From Halomonas sp. TA22 (GTDB taxonomy: Bacteria > Pseudomonadota > Gammaproteobacteria > Pseudomonadales > Halomonadaceae), in NCBI RefSeq assembly GCF_013009075.1, contig NZ_CP053108.1:2480001-2544000 (forward strand): 64,000 bases of DNA. The letters run 5' to 3'. Below the pieces are notes generated by a model that did no database searches, was not told the origin of the DNA, and saw nothing but the letters and a program-made list of their open reading frames with translations. Position numbers and translations under genes: made by a program. Below are positions 25,547-34,329 of this stretch, in pieces (position 1 is the stretch's first letter; every line of letters begins with the position of its first letter).

Positions 25547-26524
25547 ATGACCATTGGTGAGCTGATTCGCTTGATGAGCGACGGCGATTTTCATTCCGGT
25601 GAGCAGTTGGGCGAACAGCTTGGGGTGTCGCGCACGGCGATCTGGAAGCAGCTCAAGAAGCTCGAGGCGATGGGAATTCCACTGGAAGCCGTCAAGGGGC
25701 TCGGCTATCGATTGGCGGAGCCCATGGAGCTGCTGGAGGGTTCGACGATTGTCGCTCACCTGCCGAGCCATGGCCGGCGCCATCTCGCCCGCCTTTTCGT
25801 CAAAGAGAACCTGCCCTCGTCGAATCTTTTCCTTCGTGACCGTTTTACTCAGGGTGCGGGGCATGGCGAGGTGTGCCTGGCGGAGTCGCAGACGCAGGGG
25901 CGCGGTCGGCGTGGTCGCTCCTGGGTCAGCCCATGGGGAAGGGGGCTGCTGATGTCGCTGGGATGGCGTTTCGAGAGTGGGGCCAGCGTTCTAGAGGGTC
26001 TGAGCCTCGCGGTCGGTGTGGTGGTGGCCGAGGTGCTCGAGCGACATGGCTTGAAGGTAATGCTCAAGTGGCCCAACGACGTATTGCTCATGTGCGATGG
26101 GAAGCCACACAAGCTGGCGGGCATACTGCTTGAGGTAAGTGGCGACCTAGAAGGGCCATGCGAGGTGGTGATCGGCCTGGGGCTCAACGTGACGTTGCCG
26201 GCCGAGCGCAGTGGTATCGATCAGCCCGTGGCGGCGGTACATGACGTCGCTCCCCAACTTTCCCGCAATCAGTTGGCAGCTGAGTTGATCACGGGGCTTC
26301 TCGAGATGCTGGTTCGCTTTGAACAGCAGGGCTTTGCTGCCTGGCAGGAGGCCTGGAGTCAGCGTAATGCCCATGCTGGACAGGAGGTGGATGTGATACA
26401 GGGTGACCGACGTCGGGTCGCGAGAGTGGAGGGCATCGATGGGTCGGGAAATCTCATGGTGACGAGTGAAGGCAGAGTTGAGCGACTGGCAGGTGGCGAA
26501 ATCAGTGTGCGTGGCCGCCAATGA
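25547..26524 (+). CDS. birA: BirA, biotin-protein ligase and biotin operon repressor
   Basis: This 325-residue protein joins biotin to the carboxyl carrier protein through biotinyl-AMP and represses biotin genes. It has an N-terminal winged HTH (GEQLGEQLGVSRTAIWKQLKKL, about 17-38), the biotinyl-AMP loop (QTQGRGRRGRSWVSPWGRGL), the lysine-bearing KWPNDVL motif, KLAGILLE and a C-terminal SH3-like domain. The ATG at 25547 places the HTH at the normal distance; an upstream ATG at 25502 is rejected. Its stop overlaps the coaX start (ATGA). Confidence 0.95.
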   Translation: MTIGELIRLMSDGDFHSGEQLGEQLGVSRTAIWKQLKKLEAMGIPLEAVKGLGYRLAEPMELLEGSTIVAHLPSHGRRHLARLFVKENLPSSNLFLRDRFTQGAGHGEVCLAESQTQGRGRRGRSWVSPWGRGLLMSLGWRFESGASVLEGLSLAVGVVVAEVLERHGLKVMLKWPNDVLLMCDGKPHKLAGILLEVSGDLEGPCEVVIGLGLNVTLPAERSGIDQPVAAVHDVAPQLSRNQLAAELITGLLEMLVRFEQQGFAAWQEAWSQRNAHAGQEVDVIQGDRRRVARVEGIDGSGNLMVTSEGRVERLAGGEISVRGRQ

Positions 26525-27360
26525 TTCTGGATCTCGACATCGGCAATACACTCTCCAAGTGGCGCCTCAAGGATAGCGACAGCAGTGAGATCCGCTCGCG
26601 TGGTGCGGTCTGGACGCGTGAAGAGTGGCGGCCGGGCTCGGATATCCCTGACCTGGACGTGGTCGAGGCAGTGCGTATCTCGAGTGTGGCGCGGCAGGCG
26701 GTTCTTCGAGAGACCGTGGCCCTGCTGCATCGCCGGGTAGGGGTGGTGCATGTCGCGCGCTCCGTGCCCGAGGCACTTGGGGTGATTAACGGCTATCGAG
26801 ACCCGGCCAGGCTGGGGGTGGACCGCTGGATGGGGGCGCTGGCCAGCTACCAGCTGGTGGGCGGCTGCTGCAGCGTTGACTGTGGCAGCGCGATTACCAT
26901 CGACTTCGTGTTACCGGGAGGGCGACACCTGGGAGGATATATCTTGCCAGGCTTGCGGCTAATGAAGGAGAGCCTGAAGCTTGGCACCCGCAATGTGGCA
27001 ATTGACCCGGACAGTGAAGCCGATGAGTTACTTGCGCCAGGCAGGAATACCGTGGAGGCGGTCAACCATGGTATCTTCATGGCAGCGGTGAGCGCCGTAA
27101 ACCGCATCTACAGCGAGGTGTGCGATCGTGAAGGGGTGGCATTGCCCTTGCTGCTGACGGGGGGCGATGCTCGCGTCGTCTCGCAGGGCCTGCGGGTTCC
27201 CCACGCCCTGTGGCCTGACATGGTGTATGGTGGCCTGGAAGCGTGCTTTCCGATGACAGTGGCCGAGAGGGCGGGCAAGATGTCGGGCGCACCGGAGGTG
27301 CCGGCACCGGTTGCCCTGGAAAAAATTCGCGCAAGCCTTGCATTATCCCTGCTGCTTTGA
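26521..27360 (+). CDS. coaX: Type III pantothenate kinase
   Basis: This 279-residue ASKHA-fold kinase catalyses the first step of coenzyme A synthesis. Motifs visible: the phosphate loop DLDIGNTLSKWRL at the N-terminus, GVDRWMGALASY in the middle (catalytic Asp) and SVDCGSAITIDFV. Type III enzymes resist CoA feedback and need a monovalent cation. It overlaps birA by 4 bases, a usual pairing in Pseudomonas-like and Halomonas-like genomes. Confidence 0.95.
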   Translation: MILDLDIGNTLSKWRLKDSDSSEIRSRGAVWTREEWRPGSDIPDLDVVEAVRISSVARQAVLRETVALLHRRVGVVHVARSVPEALGVINGYRDPARLGVDRWMGALASYQLVGGCCSVDCGSAITIDFVLPGGRHLGGYILPGLRLMKESLKLGTRNVAIDPDSEADELLAPGRNTVEAVNHGIFMAAVSAVNRIYSEVCDREGVALPLLLTGGDARVVSQGLRVPHALWPDMVYGGLEACFPMTVAERAGKMSGAPEVPAPVALEKIRASLALSLLL

Positions 27361-27423
27361 CACAATTTCGCGCGTTCACAGTGACCAGCCAGCTGGTAGG
27401 TTGGAATTTTGCTTGCTAAGCAG

Positions 27424-27451
27424 TTGACAGCATTGTGAAAAGCGGTAGAAT
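27424..27451 (+). promoter_or_regulatory. Sigma-70 promoter of the tRNA-Tyr-Gly-Thr operon
   Basis: TTGACA (27424-27429), a 16-base spacer and TAGAAT (27446-27451), followed by a GC-rich discriminator (TAGCCGCGG), as in stringently controlled stable-RNA promoters. Confidence 0.8.
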
Positions 27452-27463
27452 TAGCCGCGGCCT

Positions 27464-27547
<84 letters not shown>

Positions 27548-27606
27548 GTTTCGCCGAGACGCCTTGTCGTTCGTGATAGTGTGAGTTCGGCAGCGAAAGT
27601 GGATAG

Positions 27607-27680
<74 letters not shown>

Positions 27681-27708
27681 GTACTGATGTGTGGTATTGC
27701 GTAAGTTT

Positions 27709-27783
27709 GCTCATGTAGCTCAGGGGTAGAGCACACCCTTGGTAAGGGTGAGGTCGACGGTTCAATTCCGTCCATGAGCTCCA
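27709..27783 (+). tRNA. tRNA-Thr (GGU)
   Basis: A 75-base cloverleaf with GCTCATG/CATGAGC acceptor stem, anticodon GGT in TTGGTAA, GGTTCAATTCC T arm and encoded CCA. In many gammaproteobacteria tuf follows this tRNA; here a terminator does. Confidence 0.97.
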
Positions 27784-27818
27784 TATTGTAGAGACGAGCA
27801 TGGCTTGTCTTGTGCCGA

Positions 27819-27846
27819 AAACTCTGGCCTCATGGCCGGAGTTTTT
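27819..27846 (+). terminator. Terminator of the tRNA operon
   Basis: AACTCTGGCC-TCAT-GGCCGGAGTT with one mismatch, followed by TTT, 36 bases after tRNA-Thr. Confidence 0.8.
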
Positions 27847-27892
27847 CCGTTTCTGAATTAGAGAGCACTCCTTTACCGTAATTGTCTCTTTG

Positions 27893-27924
27893 CTTCGCGG
27901 GCTCGCCACGGCGAGCCCGCGAAG
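27893..27924. terminator. 15-bp perfect hairpin 3' of hisC
   Basis: CTTCGCGGGCTCGCC-AC-GGCGAGCCCGCGAAG is an exact 15-bp stem with a 2-base gap, 8 bases beyond the hisC stop (27933). No T-run follows on the hisC strand, so it may act as a processing or stabilising hairpin or as a bidirectional terminator. Confidence 0.55.
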
Positions 27925-27932
27925 CCGGTAAA

Positions 27933-28985
27933 TCAAGTAATCAATATCTCTAACGCCTCAATCAGGCTATCCATCTCGTCATCGGTACCGATGGAGATGC
28001 GCATGAAGTCACGCAGCATATCGGTATTGAAGTGACGTATCAGAATGGCGCGCTCGCGAAGGCCGAGAAAGAGCTGGCCGGCGTCATAGTCGGGATGACG
28101 AACCAATACGAAGTTGGCCTGGGACGGCAGTACCTCAAAGCCGAGTGCCTCCAGCCGACGGCGTGTGCGCTCGCGGGTAATGATGACTTTCTCCCGGGAG
28201 GCCTCGAAGTGGGCGCTGTCCTCGAGCGCGGCCACGCCCACGGCACTGGCCAGGCTGTCGATGGGATAGGAGTTGAAGGAGTTCTTGACCCGCTCGAGCC
28301 CCTCGATCAGTTCTCGTGAACCGATCGCGTAGCCCAGCCGGATCCCAGCCAGGCTGCGCGACTTCGAGAAGGTGCCGGTGACCAGCAGGTTAGGGTAGCG
28401 CTCGATCAATGGCACCGCACTCTCCCCTCCAAAATCCACGTAGGCTTCATCGACCAGCACCACGCACTCGGAAACGCGCTCGAGCATTGAGGCTATGGCT
28501 GTACGGCCGTGACCATGCCCGGTGGGGGCATTGGGATTGGCGAAGATCACACCACCGCTCTTGGGGTCGATATCATCCAACGGCACCTGCCACTCATCAA
28601 GCGGTAGGGTCCGGTAGTCGATGTCGTATAGACGGCAGTAGACCGGATAGAAGCTGTAGGTGATATCCGGCATCGAAAGTGGCCTCTCCTGACAGAAGAA
28701 TGCCTGGAAGGCGAGGGCCAGCACCTCGTCCGAGCCGTTGCCCACGAATACCTGCTCAATCTCGACACCGTGCTCCCTGGCAAGGGCGCTGCGCAGTGCC
28801 ATCGCTTCGGGGTCTGGGTAGAGTCGCAGATGATCGGTGGGGTAGTCGCGTAGTACCTGTCCTACGCCGGGCGCGGGTGGATAGGGGTTTTCATTGGTGT
28901 TCAGCTTGATCAGGCGCTCACGGGGCTGCTCTCCAGGGACATAGGGAGTCAGCTCGCGAACGGTGGGGCTCCAGAACTTGCTCAT
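27933..28985 (-). CDS. hisC: Histidinol-phosphate aminotransferase
   Basis: This 350-residue PLP enzyme converts imidazole-acetol phosphate to histidinol phosphate with glutamate as donor. Visible motifs are NTNENPYPP near the N-terminus, GNGSDEVL, FANPNAPTG, VDEAYVDF, the PLP-lysine motif GTFSKSRSLAGIRLGY, and a C-terminal Arg (MRISIGT). The MSKFWSP start at 28985 is preferred to an ATG four codons upstream. It is isolated from hisBHAF (37621-40549), a split arrangement common outside enterobacteria. Confidence 0.93.
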   Translation of the reverse strand: MSKFWSPTVRELTPYVPGEQPRERLIKLNTNENPYPPAPGVGQVLRDYPTDHLRLYPDPEAMALRSALAREHGVEIEQVFVGNGSDEVLALAFQAFFCQERPLSMPDITYSFYPVYCRLYDIDYRTLPLDEWQVPLDDIDPKSGGVIFANPNAPTGHGHGRTAIASMLERVSECVVLVDEAYVDFGGESAVPLIERYPNLLVTGTFSKSRSLAGIRLGYAIGSRELIEGLERVKNSFNSYPIDSLASAVGVAALEDSAHFEASREKVIITRERTRRRLEALGFEVLPSQANFVLVRHPDYDAGQLFLGLRERAILIRHFNTDMLRDFMRISIGTDDEMDSLIEALEILIT

Positions 28986-29093
28986 GGTCACTCGCATTGG
29001 TGGGCGGTTAGCACTTTGGTCATGTTGACCCGGCCCGGTGAGCCGCGCAAGCGAAGGCTGTGCTAGCCTGGCTGCCCATCAAGGGAGTAGGTC

Positions 29094-29978
29094 ATGATTG
29101 CACAGATTCTCGCCACGCTCTTGCCAGTGTTTCTGATTGCTGGCTGCGGTGCCCTTTACGGCTACTTTCGTACTCCGGATATACGCGGTCTCAATACGCT
29201 CAATATGGAGTTGTTCGTCCCGTTGCTGGTGTTTTCGGTGCTTGCCGACCGTCAGGCTCCGCTCCAGGAGTATGCCGGGCTGGCGGTTGCCGCGGCCGTG
29301 GTGGTGCTGGGCTCGGGCGTCCTGCTGTGGCCCTTGGCGCGCTGGTGGCGACTGAATATCAAGACCTTCCTGCCGCCGATGATGTTCAATAACTCGGGCA
29401 ATATCGGTATACCCTTGTTGGTGCTGGCCTTTGGCGAGACGGCACTGCCGGCGGCAGTGGTGCTGTTCATCGTCGAAATGATGCTGCACTTCACCGTGGG
29501 GCTTTACATGCTCAGCCCGGCAACACCGCTGTGGCGACTTCTGCGCATGCCAATCGTACTGGCGAGCATTGCCGGACTGAGCGTCAATCTGGGCGGTGTG
29601 CCGCTACCGGGATGGCTGATGGAAGCCATGCAGATGCTGGGGGGCGTCAGCATTCCGTTGCTGCTATTTGCATTGGGTGTGCGAATGTTGGATATCGACT
29701 TCAGTGACTGGCGGCTCGGTACGCTGGGGGCGGTGCTCTGCCCGCTGAGTGGATTGATACTGGCCGCGCCACTGATCTGGCTACTGGATCTGCAGGGGCT
29801 CCAGGCAATTTCACTGTGGGTCTTCGCGGCGTTGCCGCCCGCGGTACTCAACTACTTGGTGGCCGAGCAATATGGCCAGGAGCCGCACAAGGTGGCTTCG
29901 ATAGTGCTGATCGGTAATCTTGGCAGCCTGATCGTGATGCCGTTGGTGCTTGGCCTGCTCTTCGTTTACGCATATTAG
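29094..29978 (+). CDS. AEC-family permease (auxin-efflux-carrier type)
   Basis: This 294-residue membrane protein has about ten hydrophobic segments in two five-helix bundles with NMELFVPLLVFSVL near the start and NNSGNIGIPLLVLAFGE in the first half, the hallmark of AEC transporters (bile/arsenite/riboflavin-like fold). Bacterial members export or exchange small carboxylates or amino acids; the substrate cannot be told. It is monocistronic, with a GGGAGTAGG ribosome site. It lies between hisC (divergent) and an old yellow enzyme. Confidence 0.85.
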   Translation: MIAQILATLLPVFLIAGCGALYGYFRTPDIRGLNTLNMELFVPLLVFSVLADRQAPLQEYAGLAVAAAVVVLGSGVLLWPLARWWRLNIKTFLPPMMFNNSGNIGIPLLVLAFGETALPAAVVLFIVEMMLHFTVGLYMLSPATPLWRLLRMPIVLASIAGLSVNLGGVPLPGWLMEAMQMLGGVSIPLLLFALGVRMLDIDFSDWRLGTLGAVLCPLSGLILAAPLIWLLDLQGLQAISLWVFAALPPAVLNYLVAEQYGQEPHKVASIVLIGNLGSLIVMPLVLGLLFVYAY

Positions 29979-30031
29979 TGGTGTAGCAGCGGCTCCCGAG
30001 TGGAAGGAATTCGTGCGGTAGGGGTTGATTA

Positions 30032-30060
30032 GTGTACTAACGACCCTATCTCTAGTACAC
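30032..30060. promoter_or_regulatory. Inverted repeat upstream of the old yellow enzyme gene
   Basis: GTGTACT (30032-30038) and AGTACAC (30054-30060) are perfect inverted copies, 22 bases centre to centre, i.e. two helical turns. They lie 22 bases before the ATG, inside the expected promoter, which suggests a repressor operator of TetR or MarR type. The regulator gene is not adjacent. Confidence 0.5.
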
Positions 30061-30081
30061 GTTCGATCAATGGAGAGAGAG

Positions 30082-31182
30082 ATGAATTACCCTACCCTGC
30101 TTTCACCGCTGCGCATGGGGCAAGCGGAACTGCCCAATCGCGTGATCATGGCGCCACTGACCCGCTCACGTACCCCCGATGCCGTTCCCGGCGAGCTGCA
30201 GCAGGAGTACTACGCCCAGCGCGCCAGTGCCGGCATGATCATCAGCGAGGCGACCAATATCTCGCCCACGGCACGCGGCTACGTCTATACCCCCGGAATC
30301 TGGAGCGATGATCAGGTAGAAGGCTGGCGAGGCGTGATCGATGCCGTGCATCGCGAGGGGGGGCGTATCGCACTGCAGCTGTGGCATGTGGGGCGCATCT
30401 CCCATGAGATGGTGCAGCCTGAGGGGCAGGCGCCGGTCGCTCCCAGCGCGCTGCGTGCCGAAGGCGCCAATTGCTTCGTCGAGTTCGACGATGGCAGTGC
30501 CGGTCAGCACCCCACCAGTACGCCGCGAGCCCTTGAGACGGAGGAGATTCCCGGCATCATCGAGGACTACCGGCATGCGGCGCGCAATGCCAAACGAGCT
30601 GGTTTCGATATGGTCGAAGTACATGCGGCCAATGGCTACCTGCTGCAACAGTTCATGGCCACCGGTTCCAACCAGCGCAGCGACCGTTATGGTGGCAGCG
30701 TGGTCAATCGTGCCCGCTTGGTGCTCGAGGTGGTGGATGCCGTCAGCGAGGTGATGGGCGCCGATCGGGTGGGCATCCGTCTGTCCCCCTTTATCGAGAT
30801 CTTCGGCTTGAGCGACGACGAGCCGCAGCAGATGATCGACTATCTTGCCGCACAATTGGCCGAGCGCAAGATCGCCTATCTGCACATCAATGAACCGGAC
30901 TGGACCGGCGACGGGCCCAAGCTGCCGGAGGGGTTTCGCCGTTCGCTGCGTGACCAGTTCCCCGGCACATTGATCTACTGCGGCCACTATACCGCTGAGC
31001 GTGCCGAGCGCCTGATCAGCGAGGGACTGGCGGATGCCGTGGCGTTCGGGCGCCCCTATATCGCCAATCCGGACCTGGTCGAGCGCTTCGAGCGCGATGC
31101 CGAGTACAACGAGCCGGATCCGGCCACCTTCTACGGTGGCGGTGCCGAGGGTTATGTCGATTATCCGCGTCTCCAGGCCTAG
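30082..31182 (+). CDS. nemA: Old yellow enzyme family flavin oxidoreductase (NemA-like)
   Basis: This 366-residue FMN-binding TIM barrel reduces activated alkenes, N-ethylmaleimide and nitro compounds with NADPH. Motifs: APLTRSRTPDAVPGELQQEYY (FMN and substrate contacts), IALQLWHVGRISH, the His-x-x-Asn pair in VEVHAANGYLLQQF, NQRSDRYGGSVVNRARL, and a C-terminal FMN phosphate site (YCGHYTAERAERLISEGLADAVAFGRPYIANPDLV). ATG at 30082 follows GGAGAGAGAG. It has a candidate operator upstream and no operon partner, fitting an electrophile-induced gene. Confidence 0.92.
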   Translation: MNYPTLLSPLRMGQAELPNRVIMAPLTRSRTPDAVPGELQQEYYAQRASAGMIISEATNISPTARGYVYTPGIWSDDQVEGWRGVIDAVHREGGRIALQLWHVGRISHEMVQPEGQAPVAPSALRAEGANCFVEFDDGSAGQHPTSTPRALETEEIPGIIEDYRHAARNAKRAGFDMVEVHAANGYLLQQFMATGSNQRSDRYGGSVVNRARLVLEVVDAVSEVMGADRVGIRLSPFIEIFGLSDDEPQQMIDYLAAQLAERKIAYLHINEPDWTGDGPKLPEGFRRSLRDQFPGTLIYCGHYTAERAERLISEGLADAVAFGRPYIANPDLVERFERDAEYNEPDPATFYGGGAEGYVDYPRLQA

Positions 31183-31302
31183 CAGGAGCGCTGATTTTGC
31201 CTTCCTGGGCGCGCGGAACTGTCCGTGCGCCGCTCTTGTCGTTATGCTGTGAAGTAGATGTCGCGTTTTGCGACACTTGACCCATTGGTTAGGAGGACTC
31301 TC

Positions 31303-31752
31303 ATGCAGATCAGGACATTGCTGGCCGGTTCCGCCATGCTCGCCATGCTGGCTGGCTGTGCCACTGGCCCGACGGAGCCCGGCGCGCCAGATGCCGCGAT
31401 GGATGACGTAGCGACCTACCATGGCACGCTGCCATGCCGTAATTGCGCGGGTATCGATATCGAGGTTCAAATGATGGGCGATGAGTATGGCGACATCGAC
31501 GAGCGCACCTTCACGCTCGAGGCCAGCTATCGTGAGCATCCTCAGAGCCCTCCGGATGAAAACTATACGGGTAATTGGGAAGTCCTGAGCGGCACCGCTT
31601 CCGATCCCTCAGCGACAGTCTACGAGCTGACGCCGGATGGCGAAGGACAGATCTACTACTTCCTGCGTGTCGATGACGCCACGCTCGAGCTGATCGACCC
31701 CCAGCGTCGCCAGTTCGAGAATAATGAAATGCTGCAGTTACAGCGTCAGTAA
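31303..31752 (+). CDS. NlpE-like outer-membrane lipoprotein
   Basis: This 149-residue protein has a lipobox signal peptide (LLAGSAMLAMLAGC, lipid on the Cys). The mature part has the NlpE N-terminal pattern: TYHGTLPCRNCAGIDIEVQM with a C-x-x-C pair, then a beta barrel-like series ending NWEVLSGTASD...YYFLRVDDATLELID. E. coli NlpE senses surfaces and envelope faults through the Cpx pathway; this single-domain form is shorter, and a Cpx link is not shown. AGGAGGA precedes the ATG at 31303. Confidence 0.8.
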   Translation: MQIRTLLAGSAMLAMLAGCATGPTEPGAPDAAMDDVATYHGTLPCRNCAGIDIEVQMMGDEYGDIDERTFTLEASYREHPQSPPDENYTGNWEVLSGTASDPSATVYELTPDGEGQIYYFLRVDDATLELIDPQRRQFENNEMLQLQRQ

Positions 31753-31772
31753 TTCGTGCAACAGCCCTACCT

Positions 31773-31793
31773 GGCGGCCTACGGGCCGCCTTT
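31773..31793 (+). terminator. Terminator between the NlpE-like gene and radA
   Basis: GGCGGCC-TACG-GGCCGCC followed by TTTGC, 21 bases after the stop; the T-run is short. Confidence 0.55.
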
Positions 31794-31870
31794 GCATTTC
31801 TGGTCTGGTCCTGCCTTGCTCATCGTGAGAGTGCGGTAGAATGGCCATCATTTTCTAGAGAGCGGGCGAC

Positions 31871-33247
31871 ATGGCCAAAGCGAAGAGTGCCTTCGTCTGC
31901 ACCGAGTGCGGTGCCGAATACAGCAAGTGGCAGGGGCAATGCGCGAGCTGCCGGGAATGGAACACGCTAAGCGAGATCCGTCTCGCTCCTCCACGCCCTG
32001 GTGCCGCGCCGGCGGCAACCGCCGGGCGTAGCGGCTATGCCGGGATCGTCTCGCGAGACGTCATCGATCTTTCTGCCGTGGACCTCTCCGAGGTGCCGCG
32101 TTTCTCCTCGACCTTCGGCGAGTTCGACCGTGTGCTGGGTGGGGGACTGGTGCCGGGATCGGCGGTACTGCTCGGCGGCAACCCCGGGGCGGGCAAGTCG
32201 ACCCTGCTGCTGCAGACCGCCTGCAAGCTGGCGCAACACAAGCGTGTGCTCTACATCACCGGCGAGGAGTCGCTTTCCCAGGTGGCGATGCGCGCGCACC
32301 GCCTGCAACTGCCCGTTCAAGGGCTCAAGATGCTTGCTGAAACTAGCGTCGAGACGATCCTCGGCGTGGCCGAACGCGAGCGCCCCGAAGTGCTGATCAT
32401 CGATTCGATCCAGACCATGCACCTCGAGGATATTGCTTCGGCGCCGGGAGGCGTGGCACAGGTGCGCGAGTCGGCGGCGGCGCTGACTCGCTTTGCCAAG
32501 CACTCCAATACGGTGCTGCTGCTGGTCGGGCATGTCACCAAGGATGGCTCCCTGGCCGGCCCCAAGGTGCTCGAGCACATGATCGACGCCTCGCTGCTTC
32601 TCGAGGGTAGCGCCGATACTCGCTTTCGCACCCTGCGCGGCCAGAAGAACCGCTTCGGCGCGGTCAATGAGCTTGGGGTCTTCGCCATGCTCGAGCATGG
32701 TCTAAAAGAGGTGAAGAACCCCAGTGCCATCTTCCTGTCACGCAGCGAGGAGCAGAGTGCCGGCAGCCTGGTGATGGTGGTATGGGAAGGCACGCGTCCG
32801 ATCCTCGTCGAGGTGCAGGCGCTGGTGGACGAGTCGGCACTGGGCAATCCCCGGCGCGTGGCGGTGGGGCTCGACCCCAACCGCTTGGCCATGCTGCTCG
32901 CGGTACTGCACCGCCATGGCGGGTTGTTCACCGGCGATCAGGACGTCTTTCTCAACGTGGTGGGGGGCGTGAAGGTGCTCGAGACCAGCGCGGACCTGGC
33001 GGTGCTGCTGGCGGTCGTCTCCAGCCTGCAGAATCGGCCGCTGCCGCGGGAGCTGGTGGTGTTCGGCGAGGTTGGTCTCTCAGGTGAGATCCGCCCGGTG
33101 CCCAGTGGTCAGGAGCGCATCGTCGAGGCCGCCAAACATGGCTTTACCCGCGCCATCGTGCCCCGCGGCAATGCGCCCAAGAGCGCACCAGCGGGAATGG
33201 AGGTGATCGCCGTCGACAAGCTGGCTGAGGCGATCGAAGCCTTATAG
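31871..33247 (+). CDS. radA: RadA, DNA repair and recombination branch-migration ATPase
   Basis: This 458-residue protein has the four RadA parts: a zinc finger (C10, C13, C24, C27), a RecA-like ATPase core with Walker A GGNPGAGKST near residue 100, the RadA-specific KNRFG motif (GQKNRFGAVNE, about 258), and a C-terminal Lon-like domain (GGVKVLETSADLAVLLAVVSS). It processes recombination intermediates as a hexameric helicase. Length is normal. It is followed 44 bases later by selD. Confidence 0.96.
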   Translation: MAKAKSAFVCTECGAEYSKWQGQCASCREWNTLSEIRLAPPRPGAAPAATAGRSGYAGIVSRDVIDLSAVDLSEVPRFSSTFGEFDRVLGGGLVPGSAVLLGGNPGAGKSTLLLQTACKLAQHKRVLYITGEESLSQVAMRAHRLQLPVQGLKMLAETSVETILGVAERERPEVLIIDSIQTMHLEDIASAPGGVAQVRESAAALTRFAKHSNTVLLLVGHVTKDGSLAGPKVLEHMIDASLLLEGSADTRFRTLRGQKNRFGAVNELGVFAMLEHGLKEVKNPSAIFLSRSEEQSAGSLVMVVWEGTRPILVEVQALVDESALGNPRRVAVGLDPNRLAMLLAVLHRHGGLFTGDQDVFLNVVGGVKVLETSADLAVLLAVVSSLQNRPLPRELVVFGEVGLSGEIRPVPSGQERIVEAAKHGFTRAIVPRGNAPKSAPAGMEVIAVDKLAEAIEAL

Positions 33248-33291
33248 CCTGTGATCAGAGTGCCTATACGGATAAACGCAAGGAGAGCCTA

Positions 33292-34329
33292 ATGAGTACC
33301 ATTCGCTTGACCCAATATAGTCATGGAGCCGGTTGCGGCTGCAAGATCGCCCCCGACGTGCTCGACGCTATTCTGGCCAAGGCAGGTCCTAGCTCGAATC
33401 TCGAGCGGCTGATCGTCGGTAACCAAGGGCGTGAGGATGCCGCCGTCTATGACCTGGGCGACGGCCGTGGAATGATCGCCACCACCGATTTCTTCATGCC
33501 GATCGTCGACGATCCCTTTGATTTTGGCCGTATCGCCGCGACCAATGCCATCAGCGATGTCTACGCCATGGGCGGCACACCGGTGATGGCACTGGGTATC
33601 CTCGGCTGGCCACTCGACAAGCTGAGTGCCGATATCGCCGGCGACGTGGTGGCCGGCGCTCAGGCGGTATGCCGTGAGCTGGGGCTGGCACTGGCCGGAG
33701 GCCACTCCATCGACTCCCAGGAGCCGATTTTCGGTCTTTCCGTCAATGGTCTGGTCGACCTCGAGCATCTCAAGCTCAACAAGGGGGCCAAGCCCGGCGA
33801 TCTGCTCTACCTGACCAAGCCGCTTGGCGTCGGCATGCTCACCACCGCCGAGAAGAAAGGGCTACTGCAGGAGGGGCACCACGACCTGGCTCGCGAGACC
33901 ATGCTCAAAGCCAATAGGATCGGTATCGACCTGGCGCGGGTCGAGGGCGTTCACGCGATGACCGATGTCACGGGATTTGGTCTGGCGGGGCACCTTGGAG
34001 AGATCTGCAGTGCCAGCGGCGTGGCGGCGCGCATCGACTTCCGACGCCTGCCGAGGCTTGCCGAGGCCGAGGCCTATCGCCGGCAGGGCGCAATACCCGG
34101 CGGCACGCTGCGCAACCGCCAGGCGCTGGGCGAGCGTCTGCCAGGCATGGATGAGCCGCACTGGCAGTGGTTGTGCGATCCGCAGACCTCGGGCGGCTTG
34201 CTGATCGCGGTCGATCCCGCCTGGTCCGATGATGTGGAGAGCATCGGGCGCACGCACAAGATCGCACTCGAGCCTTTCGGTGAGATTATCAAGGCGGAAG
34301 GTCCCGCCCTGATCGAGGTTCGTGGATGA
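33292..34329 (+). CDS. selD: Selenide, water dikinase (selenophosphate synthetase)
   Basis: This 345-residue enzyme makes selenophosphate from selenide and ATP. The active site is SHGAGCGCK with C15 and K18 matching Cys17 and Lys20 of E. coli SelD, so this is the cysteine form rather than a selenoprotein. The ATP-binding Asp residues are seen in DFFMPIVDDPFDFGRIAATNA. Its stop overlaps the selU start by 4 bases (ATGA), so the two-gene unit supplies selenium for tRNA modification. No selA, selB or selC is in the window. Confidence 0.95.
   Translation: MSTIRLTQYSHGAGCGCKIAPDVLDAILAKAGPSSNLERLIVGNQGREDAAVYDLGDGRGMIATTDFFMPIVDDPFDFGRIAATNAISDVYAMGGTPVMALGILGWPLDKLSADIAGDVVAGAQAVCRELGLALAGGHSIDSQEPIFGLSVNGLVDLEHLKLNKGAKPGDLLYLTKPLGVGMLTTAEKKGLLQEGHHDLARETMLKANRIGIDLARVEGVHAMTDVTGFGLAGHLGEICSASGVAARIDFRRLPRLAEAEAYRRQGAIPGGTLRNRQALGERLPGMDEPHWQWLCDPQTSGGLLIAVDPAWSDDVESIGRTHKIALEPFGEIIKAEGPALIEVRG

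Noticed and set aside
30166..31539. 457-residue open frame on the minus strand opposite the old yellow enzyme gene
   Set aside because: It runs antisense to nemA and across its end into the NlpE-like gene, has no family motif and no ribosome site; both sense genes are clear.
33292..33400. Selenocysteine (TGA) codon in selD
   Set aside because: The active-site codon is TGC within a continuous frame, so this is the Cys form.
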